Assembly: GCA_019614645.1 (NCBI GenBank)
Contig: JABWDB010000038.1
Coordinates: forward strand, 248,001-312,000
Length of the DNA stretch: 64,000 nt
Direction: 5' to 3'
Source of the DNA: Stratiolaelaps scimitus
Lineage: Eukaryota; Arthropoda; Arachnida; Mesostigmata; Laelapidae
The notes beneath the pieces were generated by a model. That model searched no databases. It was given only the letters and a program-made list of their open reading frames with translations, and was not told where the DNA came from. Shown here piece after piece: positions 37,062-48,749 of this stretch (position 1 is the first letter of the stretch; every line of letters begins with the position of its first letter). The position numbers were made by a program, and so were the translations under genes.

Positions 37062-37331
37062 TTATGTGCATGTTTTTCCATCGTTGGCTATCTCCTCGCT
37101 GAAATGATTCAACAACGCAACGTAATAATCTTCATTTTGATGCTGAGTGTCACCGTTAACCGCAACAACGCTATCTGGCATCGGAAGAACGCTCCACGAC
37201 AAGTTTTTCGTTGTTGACAAACAAATGGTTATATTGAGGAATCGAATGGTTTGTTGTTGCCTCTCTATAGGAGAAATTAACGTGCGGGTGGGCCTTGTGA
37301 TTCGATCGACTGACTCGTCTTCTCCAATCAT
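37062..37331 (-). CDS. Unassigned minus-strand frame, 89 codons
   Basis: ATG-started and hydrophilic. It begins MIGEDESVDRITRPTRTL and ends with an acidic segment (NGDTQHQNEDYYVALLNHF). The translation looks protein-like and codon use is not dominated by simple repeats, but I recognise no domain and see no promoter. With the frames at 38578-38853 and 40649-40981 it forms a small cluster of ATG-started minus-strand frames, opposite to the long intron. Confidence 0.22.
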   Translation of the reverse strand: MIGEDESVDRITRPTRTLISPIERQQQTIRFLNITICLSTTKNLSWSVLPMPDSVVAVNGDTQHQNEDYYVALLNHFSEEIANDGKTCT

Positions 37332-37334
37332 CTA

Positions 37335-38575
37335 ATAAAGTACATTGATTGGCATTATCATGCCTTTGACTTGACAAAAATTGTTACATCCATTCAAACG
37401 ACGCGTTCTTTCCATAGTTACAAAATCTATTGAGGCAATTTACTTCGAATTATAGAGCTGCGACGTCACAATCTACAACGCTGGACCAATTGAAATTTCG
37501 CTCTTGTTTGCTTGTCGCTAGAGACGATCATTCGTAGCATCCGTAATGTGGTTTTCGCGTACTTAACCAAAAAAAAAACAACATACAATATATATGTGTT
37601 TTTTATTCGCACTGTGTATCTTACCATAAATACATAAGTTTTGTCGATCACGCACACGAGCAGCAATGCACAATTTTCGAATGAGTGCCCCCTGTTCAAC
37701 GTTTGTAAGACTCTTGGATGCATATTAGTGTGCATAATAGTGTGGTGTTAAATATTCATAATCATAGCGAATTTACTTACTACCAAAGTATGCTGGAGAT
37801 TCACACTGATGCCAGATTATAGTTTTAGCTATTTATATTTATATTACTTCTCTTATACAACAGTGCAAAGTAGACAAAGTAATAATAATAATAATAATAA
37901 AGTAAATGATTTAGCATTTAGAATTAAATTTCGTATATCTGCGTTGAGGTAAAATATGAAAATATTTTGACTGTGGTTGTTCATTAATGAATAATAATGA
38001 AACCGTAATCGACGTTTTTTAGCTGGTCCGCATCGCTTTGAAAGCGACACATAGATTTCTTCTGATCGAGTATATCATTACTATAAGTAATAGTAATCAT
38101 ATATTCAGAGCAGGCTTCAACCAGTGCCACAGATATGTACCAAATGTGCGTAGGTCGTGCTGCCGACCGTAATTCTAGAAGCAAAAGAGACTCTATTTGA
38201 CCATACCTATCAGGTGATGATATCGTATGTGCCGCAATCGAATCTACACCCTTTTTACGGTAGTGTTAAATATTGGCAAAACGCCGCAACATGAACTACA
38301 AATAGTCCACCGTCTCAACAAAGTAAACCCCCCGGGCAAATGTGTTCGTTCGGGGGCCGTCTGTGGGGTGATGATATCGAGAGAGAGAGAGAGAGAAGTG
38401 TGATTCGAACTCGGGAGTTGTTATTGTGTTATATTATAGTTTGATGATATCGCCTTGTCACGCAGGATGGTCAATTGCCTGTTGTTCCGGCTACGATCGT
38501 TAGCTCATACGGTATCGAACCACCCAGAAGGATCACGTTAGCGCACATAATGACTCGTGGATTGGCGACTTTTGC
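37335..38575. other. No gene recognised
   Basis: An AAT run (about 37879-37901) and a (GA)n run (38379-38396) with no supported exon. Confidence 0.5.
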
Positions 38576-38577
38576 CG

Positions 38578-38853
38578 TCATCTTTGGCCGAACTGACCTG
38601 TGAGCAACGAGGTCACAGCAGCATTATACAACATAGGATCATACTTCGAGCGAAAGTTAGAGACGGTGCTTGATTGTGGAAGGTGCTTGATTATATTGAT
38701 GAGAGAGGATCTTATAATATGAGGGAGAATTTGTGTTAGTTTCAGCTGAGGCAATGTATCTTTGAGTTCGTCATATGTTGAACTGTCATAAGAAGCTGGA
38801 ATTGTCACTATTATAGAATGGTGATTAACAATGGTCCTGTTGTGAGCTTTCAT
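38578..38853 (-). CDS. Unassigned minus-strand frame, 91 codons
   Basis: ATG-started. It begins MKAHNRTIVNHHSIIVTIP and continues with leucine/isoleucine-rich helical stretches (LPQLKLTQILPHIIR) and SNFRSKYDPMLYNAAV. Balanced amino-acid use makes it one of the more protein-like small frames. An internal ACAGGTCAGT near the end could be a weak donor. Family not recognised. It may be an exon of a nested minus-strand gene or a remnant of a mobile element. Confidence 0.25.
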   Translation of the reverse strand: MKAHNRTIVNHHSIIVTIPASYDSSTYDELKDTLPQLKLTQILPHIIRSSLINIIKHLPQSSTVSNFRSKYDPMLYNAAVTSLLTGQFGQR

Positions 38854-38859
38854 ATAACT

Positions 38860-39570
38860 TTAAACTAGACCTCCGTATAACGAAAGACGCACCTAGGATA
38901 AAAATGCTAATAATCATTATAACATGTGATTTTGATACGCGATGCGTATTGCTTGCCGACTGCAGTGTACGGGATAGTGAATACCCTAGTTTTCGTTCGG
39001 TCGAAGTGCTTGTTACAACGGCGGTTGTTTCCTTTAATGACAGAGCTTCGGAGTCTGTTGACTCGTATTTCTATCAAACCATGAACTGATCAGGCTAACG
39101 TGTAAACCCCAGATCTCAGAGTTGTATTAAACTAGCGGACAACCATGAATATGTTTATATATATATATATATTATGATATCATTGATAGACTGTAGGTGG
39201 TTGCGTCATTCATCTTCGATGGCGCTTATGCCAACTATCGATTCACTTTGTTCGCCACACTGTGCTATAAGTTGAAGATTTTACTGCGTCTGATATACCA
39301 TTGTACCTTGTGTATATGGGTCAGGGTAGTGAATACACTACAAAATTGTTCATTTCTATGGTGTGTCCGATATTCAAAGTTTATCACTGTTACAGAGATT
39401 CTCCGCCGCGCCGAAATTGCCATGTGAGCTCGACGATCTCACTGCTACGCCGCAGTCGCTAACAAGAAAGAACAACGGCGATTGTCAGGCGGCACTATGG
39501 CATTGTGTTCCCTGGTCAGTGAATGTCTTTCCCCCATTCTCCGGCCTATACCAAACAAATAAACAAACAA
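38860..39570. other. No gene recognised
   Basis: A 13-codon TA-type tract near 39153-39171 and short frames without features. Confidence 0.5.
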
Positions 39571-39576
39571 ACTCAC

Positions 39577-39652
39577 GAAGTGTCATTCGCGTCAGTGGCA
39601 GCAAAGCCACAGCCACCAGCGCCCCTTGTGTTAGTCCAAGGGTAACCGACAT
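39577..39652 (-). CDS. Candidate minus-strand signal-peptide exon
   Basis: On the minus strand an ATG at 39652 opens 25 codons (MSVTLGLTQGALVAVALLPL and so on), resembling a signal peptide or anchor. It exits in phase 1 at GTGAGT (39576-39571). The opposite strand is also open here for 134 codons (39363-39767) without an initiating ATG, so coding polarity is uncertain. No second exon identified. Confidence 0.18.
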
Positions 39653-39899
39653 AGATCGCCTATTGCTACTACGACATGTATCTATCCTGACAGACTTCAA
39701 TGACTATAGACGGCGCAGCCGACTTCGCGATGCCCTCGCGCCTCGCAACTCCACAACTTCACTCTAATCCAAGGGCCACATCAGCATCATCAGCACCCCT
39801 CGTAGTCCTACCAGTAGAAGTGGTAGTATGATCATTGCAATCATCTACCTTCACGACCTAGAGAAGGATCAGCGTCTATATCAGCCACAATATTGCCCC

Positions 39900-42390
39900 T
39901 CACCTTCTGATCCAGTGGCCCCGATGGCCGCGGTGGTGGAGCTGACGGAGCTTCGTCCGGCTGTTCTGCCTGTCTGGCTCATTGGCATACTGCCCTAGAG
40001 AGTGGGCTGCTGCTGCTGCTGCAGCTGATTCTGGAGCCATAGGGTGGCGCCGGCGTGCTTTTCTGTGTGACTGTTTTATCCACATATCTCTCACCCCCAC
40101 CATTGGTTGGCTCGCGCGCTGCGTCTCTCACTTGCTTGGACTAGTTTTCTCTCTCTCGATCTCTCGGTCTCTCACGTTGACGACGGAGACCACTCTGCTG
40201 CTGCTGCTGCCTCTTTGCTGTTGTCTACGATGGCTTGGCAGCGACGGCTGTCGCATAGCGGGCGCGGTGGCTGGCGAAGCCATGCGCCGACTGTTAGTAT
40301 AGATCGTCGAGACGACCTCGAAACGACGGCCTTCGTGTTGAGCTATAGAGCAATTGCAGGAGCCGTGCGCGCACAGAGAGACGGCTAACCTGACTACCTG
40401 CCTACATATCCGTCTACCTGTATCCGTACCTTTCCTACACACCTACCCTATGAGCTCGCCTCGCCAGCCGGCCAACGGTCCACTCGACCGCTGCCACTCG
40501 ACGACTACCACTCGTTCAGGAGTTTCGGCCCATGAAGGTTGTTTCGACACTCTCTGGCTAGTTTCTCCGAAGTGTGCTCGCTTGCTCGAAGTGGCTCCGT
40601 TTGGAGAGGTAGACATCTATTGATCTAGAAGATACTATAAGCATTTATTCAGTCAGCCACTGAAGTTGGTTGAAATTGCTTCCTCTCACTCTCGCTCTCT
40701 CGCTGTACATCGTTGCACGCCATTGTTCGTCTATAGGAGTTAAATAGGTGGAGTTGTTTTATCGGTTCGAGTTGGTGTACTTGTACTGTTCCCTGGTTGT
40801 CACATAGAAGGAAGTTTTGTCTTTTCATTGAAGAAAAATGGATTGTTCCTTGCTGCTTCGTAACTCTCAGGTGTTCGAAGTTAGTTACCCATATGTGCTT
40901 GTAAATTCGAGTCCATATGCTTTCATCTGTCGCTTTTCTGTGCCCTTGTTGTTTACGGACGTTATAATTTCCACTGATCATCGTTGGTAGTCATTATTTT
41001 TCCTTGATTCCTGTTTCCTGGCATTCATCAGAATTTTACCAGCTAGCGGATAACGTTATCATTTGTCCATGGCTGATGTAGTACTGTGCCTCATTTGTTC
41101 CGTCTGATTGTCCAGACGCAGGCTAGACGCAGTGGCTAACTGCTAGCCATGGTAGGCGAGCGGAAATAGCAGAAAACACGAAGACTCCACAAATCGCGAG
41201 GGTATTCTTGTGTGAACGCTTGCTCAGTGTGTGTATGTGTGTATCCCATCGTTCTATAGTAGTGGAGTATTCCAGCTACCGGCTGCTGTTTGTCTCGTGG
41301 TCGAGTGTTGTATTCTGGCTAAAGGCCGGGACGAAGTTGCTGGAAGTTGACCAACTTGAAGTAACCAACTCACAGGCAACACACGAGCGTGCGCGGACGG
41401 TTGCTTGTCAGCTTCGAGTTACTCCGTTCTTCTCTCCCATCAGTTTGCTCTGCCTTCGGCGTTACTTCTGCTGCTTCTGTTGCTACAACTAATGCTGCTG
41501 CTTCTGCAGCTAGCTCCCATGCTGCGCGAAAATTTCACGCCGCCGCTTGCAATTGAACTCCGCCGCGGCCGCGGTAGTCCGCATCGCGTGCTCGGCCCTT
41601 ATTGCCAACTCCCTCGGCCTCTTTTATTCTCTCTGGCGCTGCCCCTTGTTGTTGTTCTCATCCGTTGGCTCGACCAACAACACCACCACCACCAGCACGA
41701 CCACGGCGACGAGCATCAGTAGAGCCACCGGTGGAAACAACAACAACCACAACAAAAAAAAAAAACACCAGCATCAGCAGCTTCAGAAGCAGTCGCTTTT
41801 AGTGTAGCCTTTACGACTGAGCCACTCGAAGGGTGTTGTTCGTTATAATACCTCGCCGTCGTGCTACGCATCTCCTCGACGTTGTTCAAGTTCCTGTTGA
41901 TGTTGTTGTTATTGTTGTTCGTTCTGCTTGTAGTTATTAAACGCTGATATTCTAATACGAGCAGGAATGAGGGACTTTACTGCATTGCCATGCTACTAGT
42001 GGCTGAAAGCTAACTACATCAACGAATCTGAGGAAACGACTACATTGCGGAGATCCGTACATCGTTCACCGAGTACAAAGTGGCTGAAGACACATCTCGT
42101 TGCTCGAGTGTTGGTGGTGCTTTCGAACGCTCGTTGTCTGTTCCTTTACCACGTTCGTTGCTCACGGCACTAACCTGTTCACTGGTGGTGATAGGTGAGA
42201 TCCCTGAGGTCCTGAGGACTCCGTCTCACTTCTGATCCAAATAGGCCTTTATCGGTGGGTGTTGTATTCGGTTGTTCTTCTTATGTGAGGCCATAATAAT
42301 AATGATAATAATGAAATGGACATACGGGTGACGTAGCCCCTTAAGTGAGTGACGGCTTAGCCTTATTCTCATTGTTTGTTGTTGACGTGG
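39900..42390 (+). other. GC- and CT-rich leader-like island
   Basis: CTG, CT, CAC and GTT runs and many short frames on both strands mark a compositional change from the AT-rich surroundings. A GATAG/GTGAGA donor-like site is at about 42195. I read this as possible promoter and 5' leader DNA for the exon at 44005. A minus-strand ATG frame at 40649-40981 (110 codons, beginning MISGNYNVRKQQ) is listed separately. Confidence 0.35.
40649..40981 (-). CDS. Unassigned minus-strand frame, 110 codons
   Basis: ATG-started and strongly hydrophilic (MISGNYNVRKQQGHRKATDE at the start, ending in a Ser/Glu-rich segment). No domain recognised and no splice sites fixed. It may be real coding sequence of a nested gene or fortuitous. 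Confidence 0.22.
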   Translation of the reverse strand: MISGNYNVRKQQGHRKATDESIWTRIYKHIWVTNFEHLRVTKQQGTIHFSSMKRQNFLLCDNQGTVQVHQLEPIKQLHLFNSYRRTMACNDVQRESESERKQFQPTSVAD

Positions 42391-42397
42391 AGCCTCG

Positions 42398-42841
42398 ATG
42401 TACCGAGCGACGCCTGCACAGCGACCTCTCTCATCACGATTGTCCTTGGGATTATTAATTAATTGTTGCTTTGGCTATTTCTTGCTGTTGCTGCTAGTGT
42501 CGTGTCTCTGTCGTTCTAATTGCGCGCTGCCGTTGACGTTTGCTAAAGTTGGCCATCAACTGGCCAATCTGTATCATTCATGCATCTGCATCTATCGATA
42601 TAATCCGCTCACTCCCGCCGCGTTCGATTCTTCCCTGTCATATTCAAATGTTGTTAGCTTCGGGCTCTCGTTCGTCGAATGCAAACGACTACTGCCGAGG
42701 TGGACACAGGACGTTTCACAATTGGTCCACTTTGCTACTAGACAGTACCCTTCACGAGTACAACTAACAACTGGCAACAAAGCAGATGCTCTTCAACATA
42801 TGCGTATGTTCCATTGGGACATTAGGTGCATCGCTGTTTGA
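42398..42841 (+). CDS. 147-codon frame with N-terminal hydrophobic segment
   Basis: The ATG at 42398 opens 147 codons. Residues about 17-37 (LGLLINCCFGYFLLLLLVSC) form a strong hydrophobic anchor or signal. The rest is cysteine-containing and unremarkable. It lies in GC-rich DNA upstream of the exon at 44005 and could be an upstream open reading frame in a leader, a small membrane protein, or chance. No family resemblance. Confidence 0.2.
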   Translation: MYRATPAQRPLSSRLSLGLLINCCFGYFLLLLLVSCLCRSNCALPLTFAKVGHQLANLYHSCICIYRYNPLTPAAFDSSLSYSNVVSFGLSFVECKRLLPRWTQDVSQLVHFATRQYPSRVQLTTGNKADALQHMRMFHWDIRCIAV

Positions 42842-43906
42842 TCCAGCCGAAGTCTTTGTTATTCTTCCAACAAGAATTATTATGTCCACTCAGATATTGC
42901 AGGTGTCCAGTGCGTCCGCGACCGTAGCCTAGGATGCCCGCTGCGACCGTTGTAACGTCTTCAAGCGCTCCGGTCTTCGTCTCGATTGACGAGAGCGCTT
43001 TCTTTTCGGGCTCACCACCACGGTTGATCGTCAGCCGCCTACTTTAGTGGTTCCAACCAAATCGAAAAACCAACCATCTCCAGTAGCGCTTCGAAAACAA
43101 TTATTGGAACCTTCATAACGTGCAACAACAACAATAACAACAAGTGATAAGCCAAAACAAGTCATTAGCCAAGCATGTGCCTGCCCACTGGAACTGTGAT
43201 CACCGTTTCTGCCTTAAAATACAAATAGCAGCGGCCGTGACAACGACAACCCTTGCCACACTCCAGTGCAAGGCTGTTCGTATCGTAACGGTCCGTTTGC
43301 GTTGTTTGAAAGGAGCGTAGAAATTCGTAGTTTATTCAACCTAAAAGAAGATTGCACTAGTTCGGCCTCCCGTGCTCGGATCGCCGGTCCCAGAATCTGG
43401 GAGGGGATACTAGTGTCACGATTTCTGCAGAAGATATCGCAACCAATCAACCAACCAATCAAAAGCAAGCCTCTTAGTCGTTGCCATCCGTTTTAGATCC
43501 GCCACAGCGTCCCCGCACACTTTGCCGATTTAAACTAAAAAGAGAAAAAGCAATTCAAAGGTGCAGCTGAGCGCGTAACGTGCGCGCTAACGAATTAATA
43601 AGTCAGAAAGTTAAAGAGTCCACTCACCACTGAAGGCAGCTCATCATCAGTGAAATCACCCCTAGTGCAGTTGGACTTCTACTATTCTAAGTGTGACCAG
43701 TGTACGTGTCTGGGTGTGTGTGTGTGTTGAGTCGTTTTAGTTGTGTAAGGTGTACACATCACGGAGATAAGAGCGTTTACGTCTGAATGAATTCAACGGA
43801 TCCACAACAGTGAAATCCCGCCAGTCTCGGCTGACCCGCTTACACCTACGTCCTCCTGTCGTTGTTCAGAGGTAGATGAGGTCTCCCCTGTTCACAACAA
43901 CCTCGG

Positions 43907-43934
43907 ACACACACACACACACACAAACACACAC
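43907..43934. repeat. (CA)n microsatellite
   Basis: About 14 CA units with one interruption. Confidence 0.95.
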
Positions 43935-44004
43935 GGCAACGAAACCTCATCATCGTTCTGACATCCGGCATCCATCGAGATACCGCTGTTGATCGGACGA
44001 CAAG

Positions 44005-44117
44005 ATGACTTACACGCCCGTATTCTACGCGCTGTACCCAAATGGGCGTCCCGGTGCTCAACGACGCTGGGCCGAGTACGAATATCTACGAGCTGACAAA
44101 GTGATCAACGTTAAATG
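44005..44117 (+). CDS. Candidate alternative first coding exon
   Basis: An ATG at 44005 has A at -3 and an in-frame TGA at 43990. It opens 37 codons, beginning MTYTPVFYALYPNGRPG and ending in DKVINVK. It exits in phase 2 at GTACGT (44118), with G in the last exon position. The peptide is rich in Tyr/Arg and not low-complexity, so it reads as real coding sequence. It sits at the right end of a leader-like GC-rich island and on the same strand as the ratchet points, between points 2 and 3, so it may be an alternative promoter inside the long intron. No protein family recognised. The donor deviates from consensus at +4. Confidence 0.38.
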
Positions 44118-44123
44118 GTACGT

Positions 44124-46840
44124 TAAATGGACAAAAAGGCCGTAGACGAGCCCAGTGCAGCACATCTCAGATACAGAAAGTGTCGGAAAACGCCTATAGG
44201 TGGATGCTCAAATGATTTTCTCGTAGTGATATTTTAGTGGTTGTTTAATTATACCATAGAGCTTAGCGATAAGTGGAAGGTCACCTAGTTTTGAACGGCT
44301 CACCGAATCTGTATAGTGCTATATTGCTATGTGCCTGGTGGAACCGAGAGATCCAATATGATCTATTTGACAAATCAGTGGATAGCATCATTGGTTAGCA
44401 TCACATGTCGCATGAAGTGATCTTTTGACAAACAAAATCCACCCCACTGATAGAAACCTAGAGATCTATAATGCGTACGTTTGAATGAACTCGGATGTGT
44501 CACTGGCTATCGACATGAGATCCAGTTGGGGAAGTCGCTGAACTGATTAACCTATCGGTTCGAACTGATAAACCTGACGGTTCGGCGCCGACAGTTCAGT
44601 GCCGTTCATTGATCGAAGCAGTAACTGAGTTGATTGGGTATCTACTGTTCACTATGCCGTGGCCACGCCGATTCGACTTGGTCTAATCAAGGTACGGGGA
44701 TGATAAGATAAACATGTCGTGTATCCGCTCGCAAAAACCCGAACAGGAAATCCTGTTGTAATAGCGGTCATGTCCGACGATTTCTGTTGACACAAAATCT
44801 CCAAAAACTGTAAATGTTATAAGATCGTCACCGCAATGACGAATGATTAAATTGCAGAGACTACGTGTTGTTTTCTTCAAAAAGAAACTAACGTTGGCAA
44901 AATTTCGATTTTTGGAGGAAGTTCAACTAATTTCTACAGAACTTGCCTTTGTCGTTTATTCTGTGTTACCACTCAAGAATGTCGAACAACAGTAGCGAGT
45001 ACAATAAAACGATAACTTCATTATTTATATCAGCCCGCACAATCACTAGGGAGGCAACGTATCGTGATGCCCATAAGCATTAACATGTCACTCCGAGCAC
45101 AACATGGTTACTAGATTCAGTTCGACGTTTCTCTCGCAGTAATTACAGTTGAACGATAACGCTTGAGTTATAACAGAGGAAAGAGGGCACAAAACACAAT
45201 AGCCCTTAACGTCCTCATCAGGAACTCGAATCGCAAACAAACGACCCCAAAATATAATCAAGCAACTAATAGAGATTTACCACTTTCTGTGTCAATTTTC
45301 AAATGTGTGTCCGCTTAGTGTGCTATATTTCGGGGTTTCCGACAACGTTGCGTGCTGTTCGCGGTCGGATTAATTCATTCATACGAGAATTACGAGCATG
45401 CTGGTATGACACTATTCTAGAGGTCACTGAAGGGGGGAGAGATCTTAGGTCGCAAGTACTGCTTGTATGATACAGTGCAACGTATGCATTTATGGAAGAT
45501 CTTTTTGATACTCTGCGCTACAATTCATGCCAAGCCATGATCTATGGCATATAAGAGGTTATATGGTTTTCATATACGGGGCTACCGCACTGCTAGCTAG
45601 GTCATAATGAGCGGATTCCATCTTTGAATAGGGCAAACTCCCTATAGAAAATTACTGCCAGAAAAGGGCACCATGCGGGAGAACATACGCCGCAGAGGGT
45701 TGGTTAGTTCAGCACCAGGGACTCAGGTTTTTACGAGACTTGCTTTTAATAAAATCATATCCGGCTCGTATTGATTATTTGCCCACTGAATTATAATACA
45801 TTCAGTTCACCTAGTCACTATCGATTAGACATTCAAATCTAACGAATAATTAGTGATATAAAACCTTATTTTCGAAGCCTTTAAAAATGAACATGCTGAT
45901 GTGGACAATATAATTTGGTGAACAACTATATTTTGCCCTTGCATAGAAAACACTGTTTAATTTATCAGCGATGCTTTATTTAAGGGCTTAATACACCCAT
46001 GCAATTATAATATTATGAGCGTTCACCGGTGGAATTTTGCATTAGATCACGCTGCTGGCGATGTAATTTATTCTTGGGACAATATCGCAGCAGACAAATA
46101 TGGAACGTAAATTTGTCATGACCAGAAGTTACATAACTGGTGAAATAATTACGCAGAAAATATCGTCGTATTTCAAAACTTGACCACTAATATTTACTAC
46201 CGTACACTTGAGCGCGGTGGCAAATGCTCATCAATACAATCTCAGACGGGTTTCCTTCGAGGATATTTGCGAAAGAAGCCCATTGCAACAAACGGAAGCA
46301 CGACTAAACGCTTCTATTCAGATTTCAACTAAGTAATCCGTCATTCATCGAATTCTAGTAGAATGTAATGAGATCATTGGTTAATATTATAGGCTCCTAT
46401 GGTGCCATTGCCATAGTGCGTTTGGCTAGAACCACCACGTGCGTTGCTTTCTAGCGGGAGGATTTTCCACTCTCGTTGAAAATAGTACGAGACAAAATGA
46501 GGAGCTGAAAGGCAGCCACGTCACGAATAAAATAGGTGAATTTTAAGCCTGGTCTCGTTGAAGTTCACCTGAGCGATAGACACGTTCCGTGCGTTGAGTT
46601 ATGACCTTGGCGTCGTGGGAGTGTTCGCGTCCTTGGCCAACAAACCAGCAACCCAAATCAAGGTTGTCTCGTGTCATGATGTGCTAGTGGGGCCGTTGCT
46701 AACTATGCAGGGGTTGTCAAACTTATACTTGCTTAAAAATAAAAATAAAATAGTAGACGCGGTTTATTCGTTGTCGATACGTTGAATTCTATAGAACCAC
46801 TTACTTTACCGCTTATATGATAAAAAAGTTAATTGGCCAT
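44124..46840. other. Intron-like stretch
   Basis: No supported exon. A 22-bp tandem duplication at 44540-44583 is listed separately. The remainder is AT-rich single-copy-looking DNA. Confidence 0.5.
44540..44583. repeat. 22-bp tandem duplication
   Basis: GAACTGATTAACCTATCGG with its last three bases TTC (44540-44561) is followed at once by a second copy (44562-44583) with three mismatches. Confidence 0.85.
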
Positions 46841-46845
46841 GTATA

Positions 46846-47444
46846 TTGGCAGATTTAAGGCCAGCTTGCCGGACGCTGAAAATGACCACACTCAGAATCC
46901 ACGTGGAGTGTATTCCCGAGAAAGATCTCTGGGAGAGGGCGTACAACATGTATACGCGAAACTTCCTTGTCTGCCAGACGACTAAGCCTTGCCGTGCGCA
47001 GCAACTTCTTCAGAAGCCGGTGGTTTCACAAGCCCAACCATTCGAAAAACTGGGTTTGGACTTCATAAGTCCCTTAGAGGATTCGGGCAGGATCCGCCGG
47101 TTTACGTTCTGATGATCGCGGACTACTGCAGCCGCCTCGGTGTATGCCTGACCGGGTTGTGCAGGATGACGGTCATGTAGGATCATTACGGAACCATGAG
47201 GGCCTCTGGTACAGATACTGCGAGTTACTTTTGCCGCAAGCGTTCCATGAACGACATTACGAGAGCAGGCACTGAAGGTCTTACTCGGGCATCCGGGCTA
47301 TCGTTTTGCTTAGTTGCTGGCCGATGTTCACCGTGTGCATCACGTCGAGTAAGAGCGACTCCATCTTACCATCCCATTGTTAGACAGAGTGAGAGTGAGC
47401 CATCTTACAGATCTGACGCCGTGCTGCCTGACGAGCTCCCGTAA
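46846..47444 (+). mobile_element. Ty3/gypsy-type pol remnant (integrase)
   Basis: The frame from 46846 shows the end of an integrase zinc-finger-like region (RNFLVCQTTKPCRAQQ) and then QPFEKLGLDFISPLEDSG. This is the hallmark start of the Ty3/gypsy integrase core, containing the first catalytic Asp. The frame breaks near 47110, and the continuation YVLMIADYCSRLGVC is in another frame. Further decayed core is suggested by GTDTASYF (about 47207) and a YHP motif near 47370. No LTR, reverse transcriptase or RNase H is recognisable nearby. It is an old, truncated, inactive copy, and its plus orientation matches the host intron. Confidence 0.75.
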
Positions 47445-48745
47445 TCGCAAGACACGGTGCTCGACTGGTTACTTTCAGCCTCATCAACAGGGAAACTCGT
47501 GTAATTAAAAGACGCTGTGATCATAACGAGGACATCCCGACAGCTCCACGCACTAGCCCAGTGAAATGGGCTAAAACTAGCTATATAAATAGTTAAACAG
47601 GCGTTGTTTATTTAGAATAAATGCGTTGCTCAGTGTGCTCAGTATACTGGAGCTAGAAAGTGGTAGTCTTAACCGACTGACAAAGACAACAACAGATCTT
47701 TTCCAATTGTAGTATATAATGTGGTTTCGATAATGCTTAACCTAGCTGTCTCTAGTATCTTTTAATAGTATCTCCTGAGCCACTTTGTTGGGCGACATTT
47801 CCGGCAATTTCGCCTCCATTCGTGTAGCTGAGGGTCTAGCTAATTCGAGCCATCAATTGTCATCTTCAATACAAGAGTCGTCATAGATGTTAGTTCAGGC
47901 GTATAGCTTGACACGATACTCCAAGTCGAGCCTACTACTTGGTTGATTGTGTACTCACGACCTCTCAAATTATCTACGGAATAGAGAACACAAGGGGTTA
48001 ATCATGTCTGACCACTGGGCCTTTGGGTTGAAATAATGAAGCAGGAATACTGTCCACGTATCCCAAGTTATAAATGGCTCATTTACGTTCGTTTGCGTGC
48101 AACAACACTGTGTTCAAATATCAGGTTATTACTAATATATTATTACATTGATGCCCTTTAGCCATATGTCTAAAGATTTGACCCTAGAGATGTATAGGGA
48201 TTCGCCTAAAGTTGTTTTCTTATTGTTACGCGATATATATATATATATATATACGTTATGGATACGTTATATATCAGAATCGATTATATATAGGTTTACA
48301 TATCCATTATACATAGGCTTCCTCCTTTAGATACTCTACTCAAATGATGGATTCATCCTCCATAGTCATCTACAGCTAGAGGGCTCCAAATAGTTCGTTT
48401 CTATAAACGACACGGATATAACTGATCTATACCATCATACTTACTCTTCATCAGTAATTGTTCTAGCAAATCAGTGACCAGCCATTAACTTCAGCAAGCA
48501 AGCTTTAGCATTGCTTTGTCAGGATTTCTCTCTCCTGACGGAACCTGGCTGTCTCCAAAGTTTCATATACAAAATATGTAACAGCATATAATTATGCCAT
48601 CGAGCCACTGAGGGTAAGGGCCACGAAACGCTGGGCCTGTGCAGAAAGCCATACGTGGAACAGCGTCATAGCACTTCCTTGAATTATGGAATGGATGCAC
48701 TGATGAAATATCTTTGATTATTCACCTAACGATTTTTCATATATA
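47445..48745. other. No gene recognised; (AT)n at 48233-48252
   Basis: AT-rich DNA between two retroelement remnants with no supported frames. Confidence 0.5.
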
Positions 48746-48749
48746 ATAA

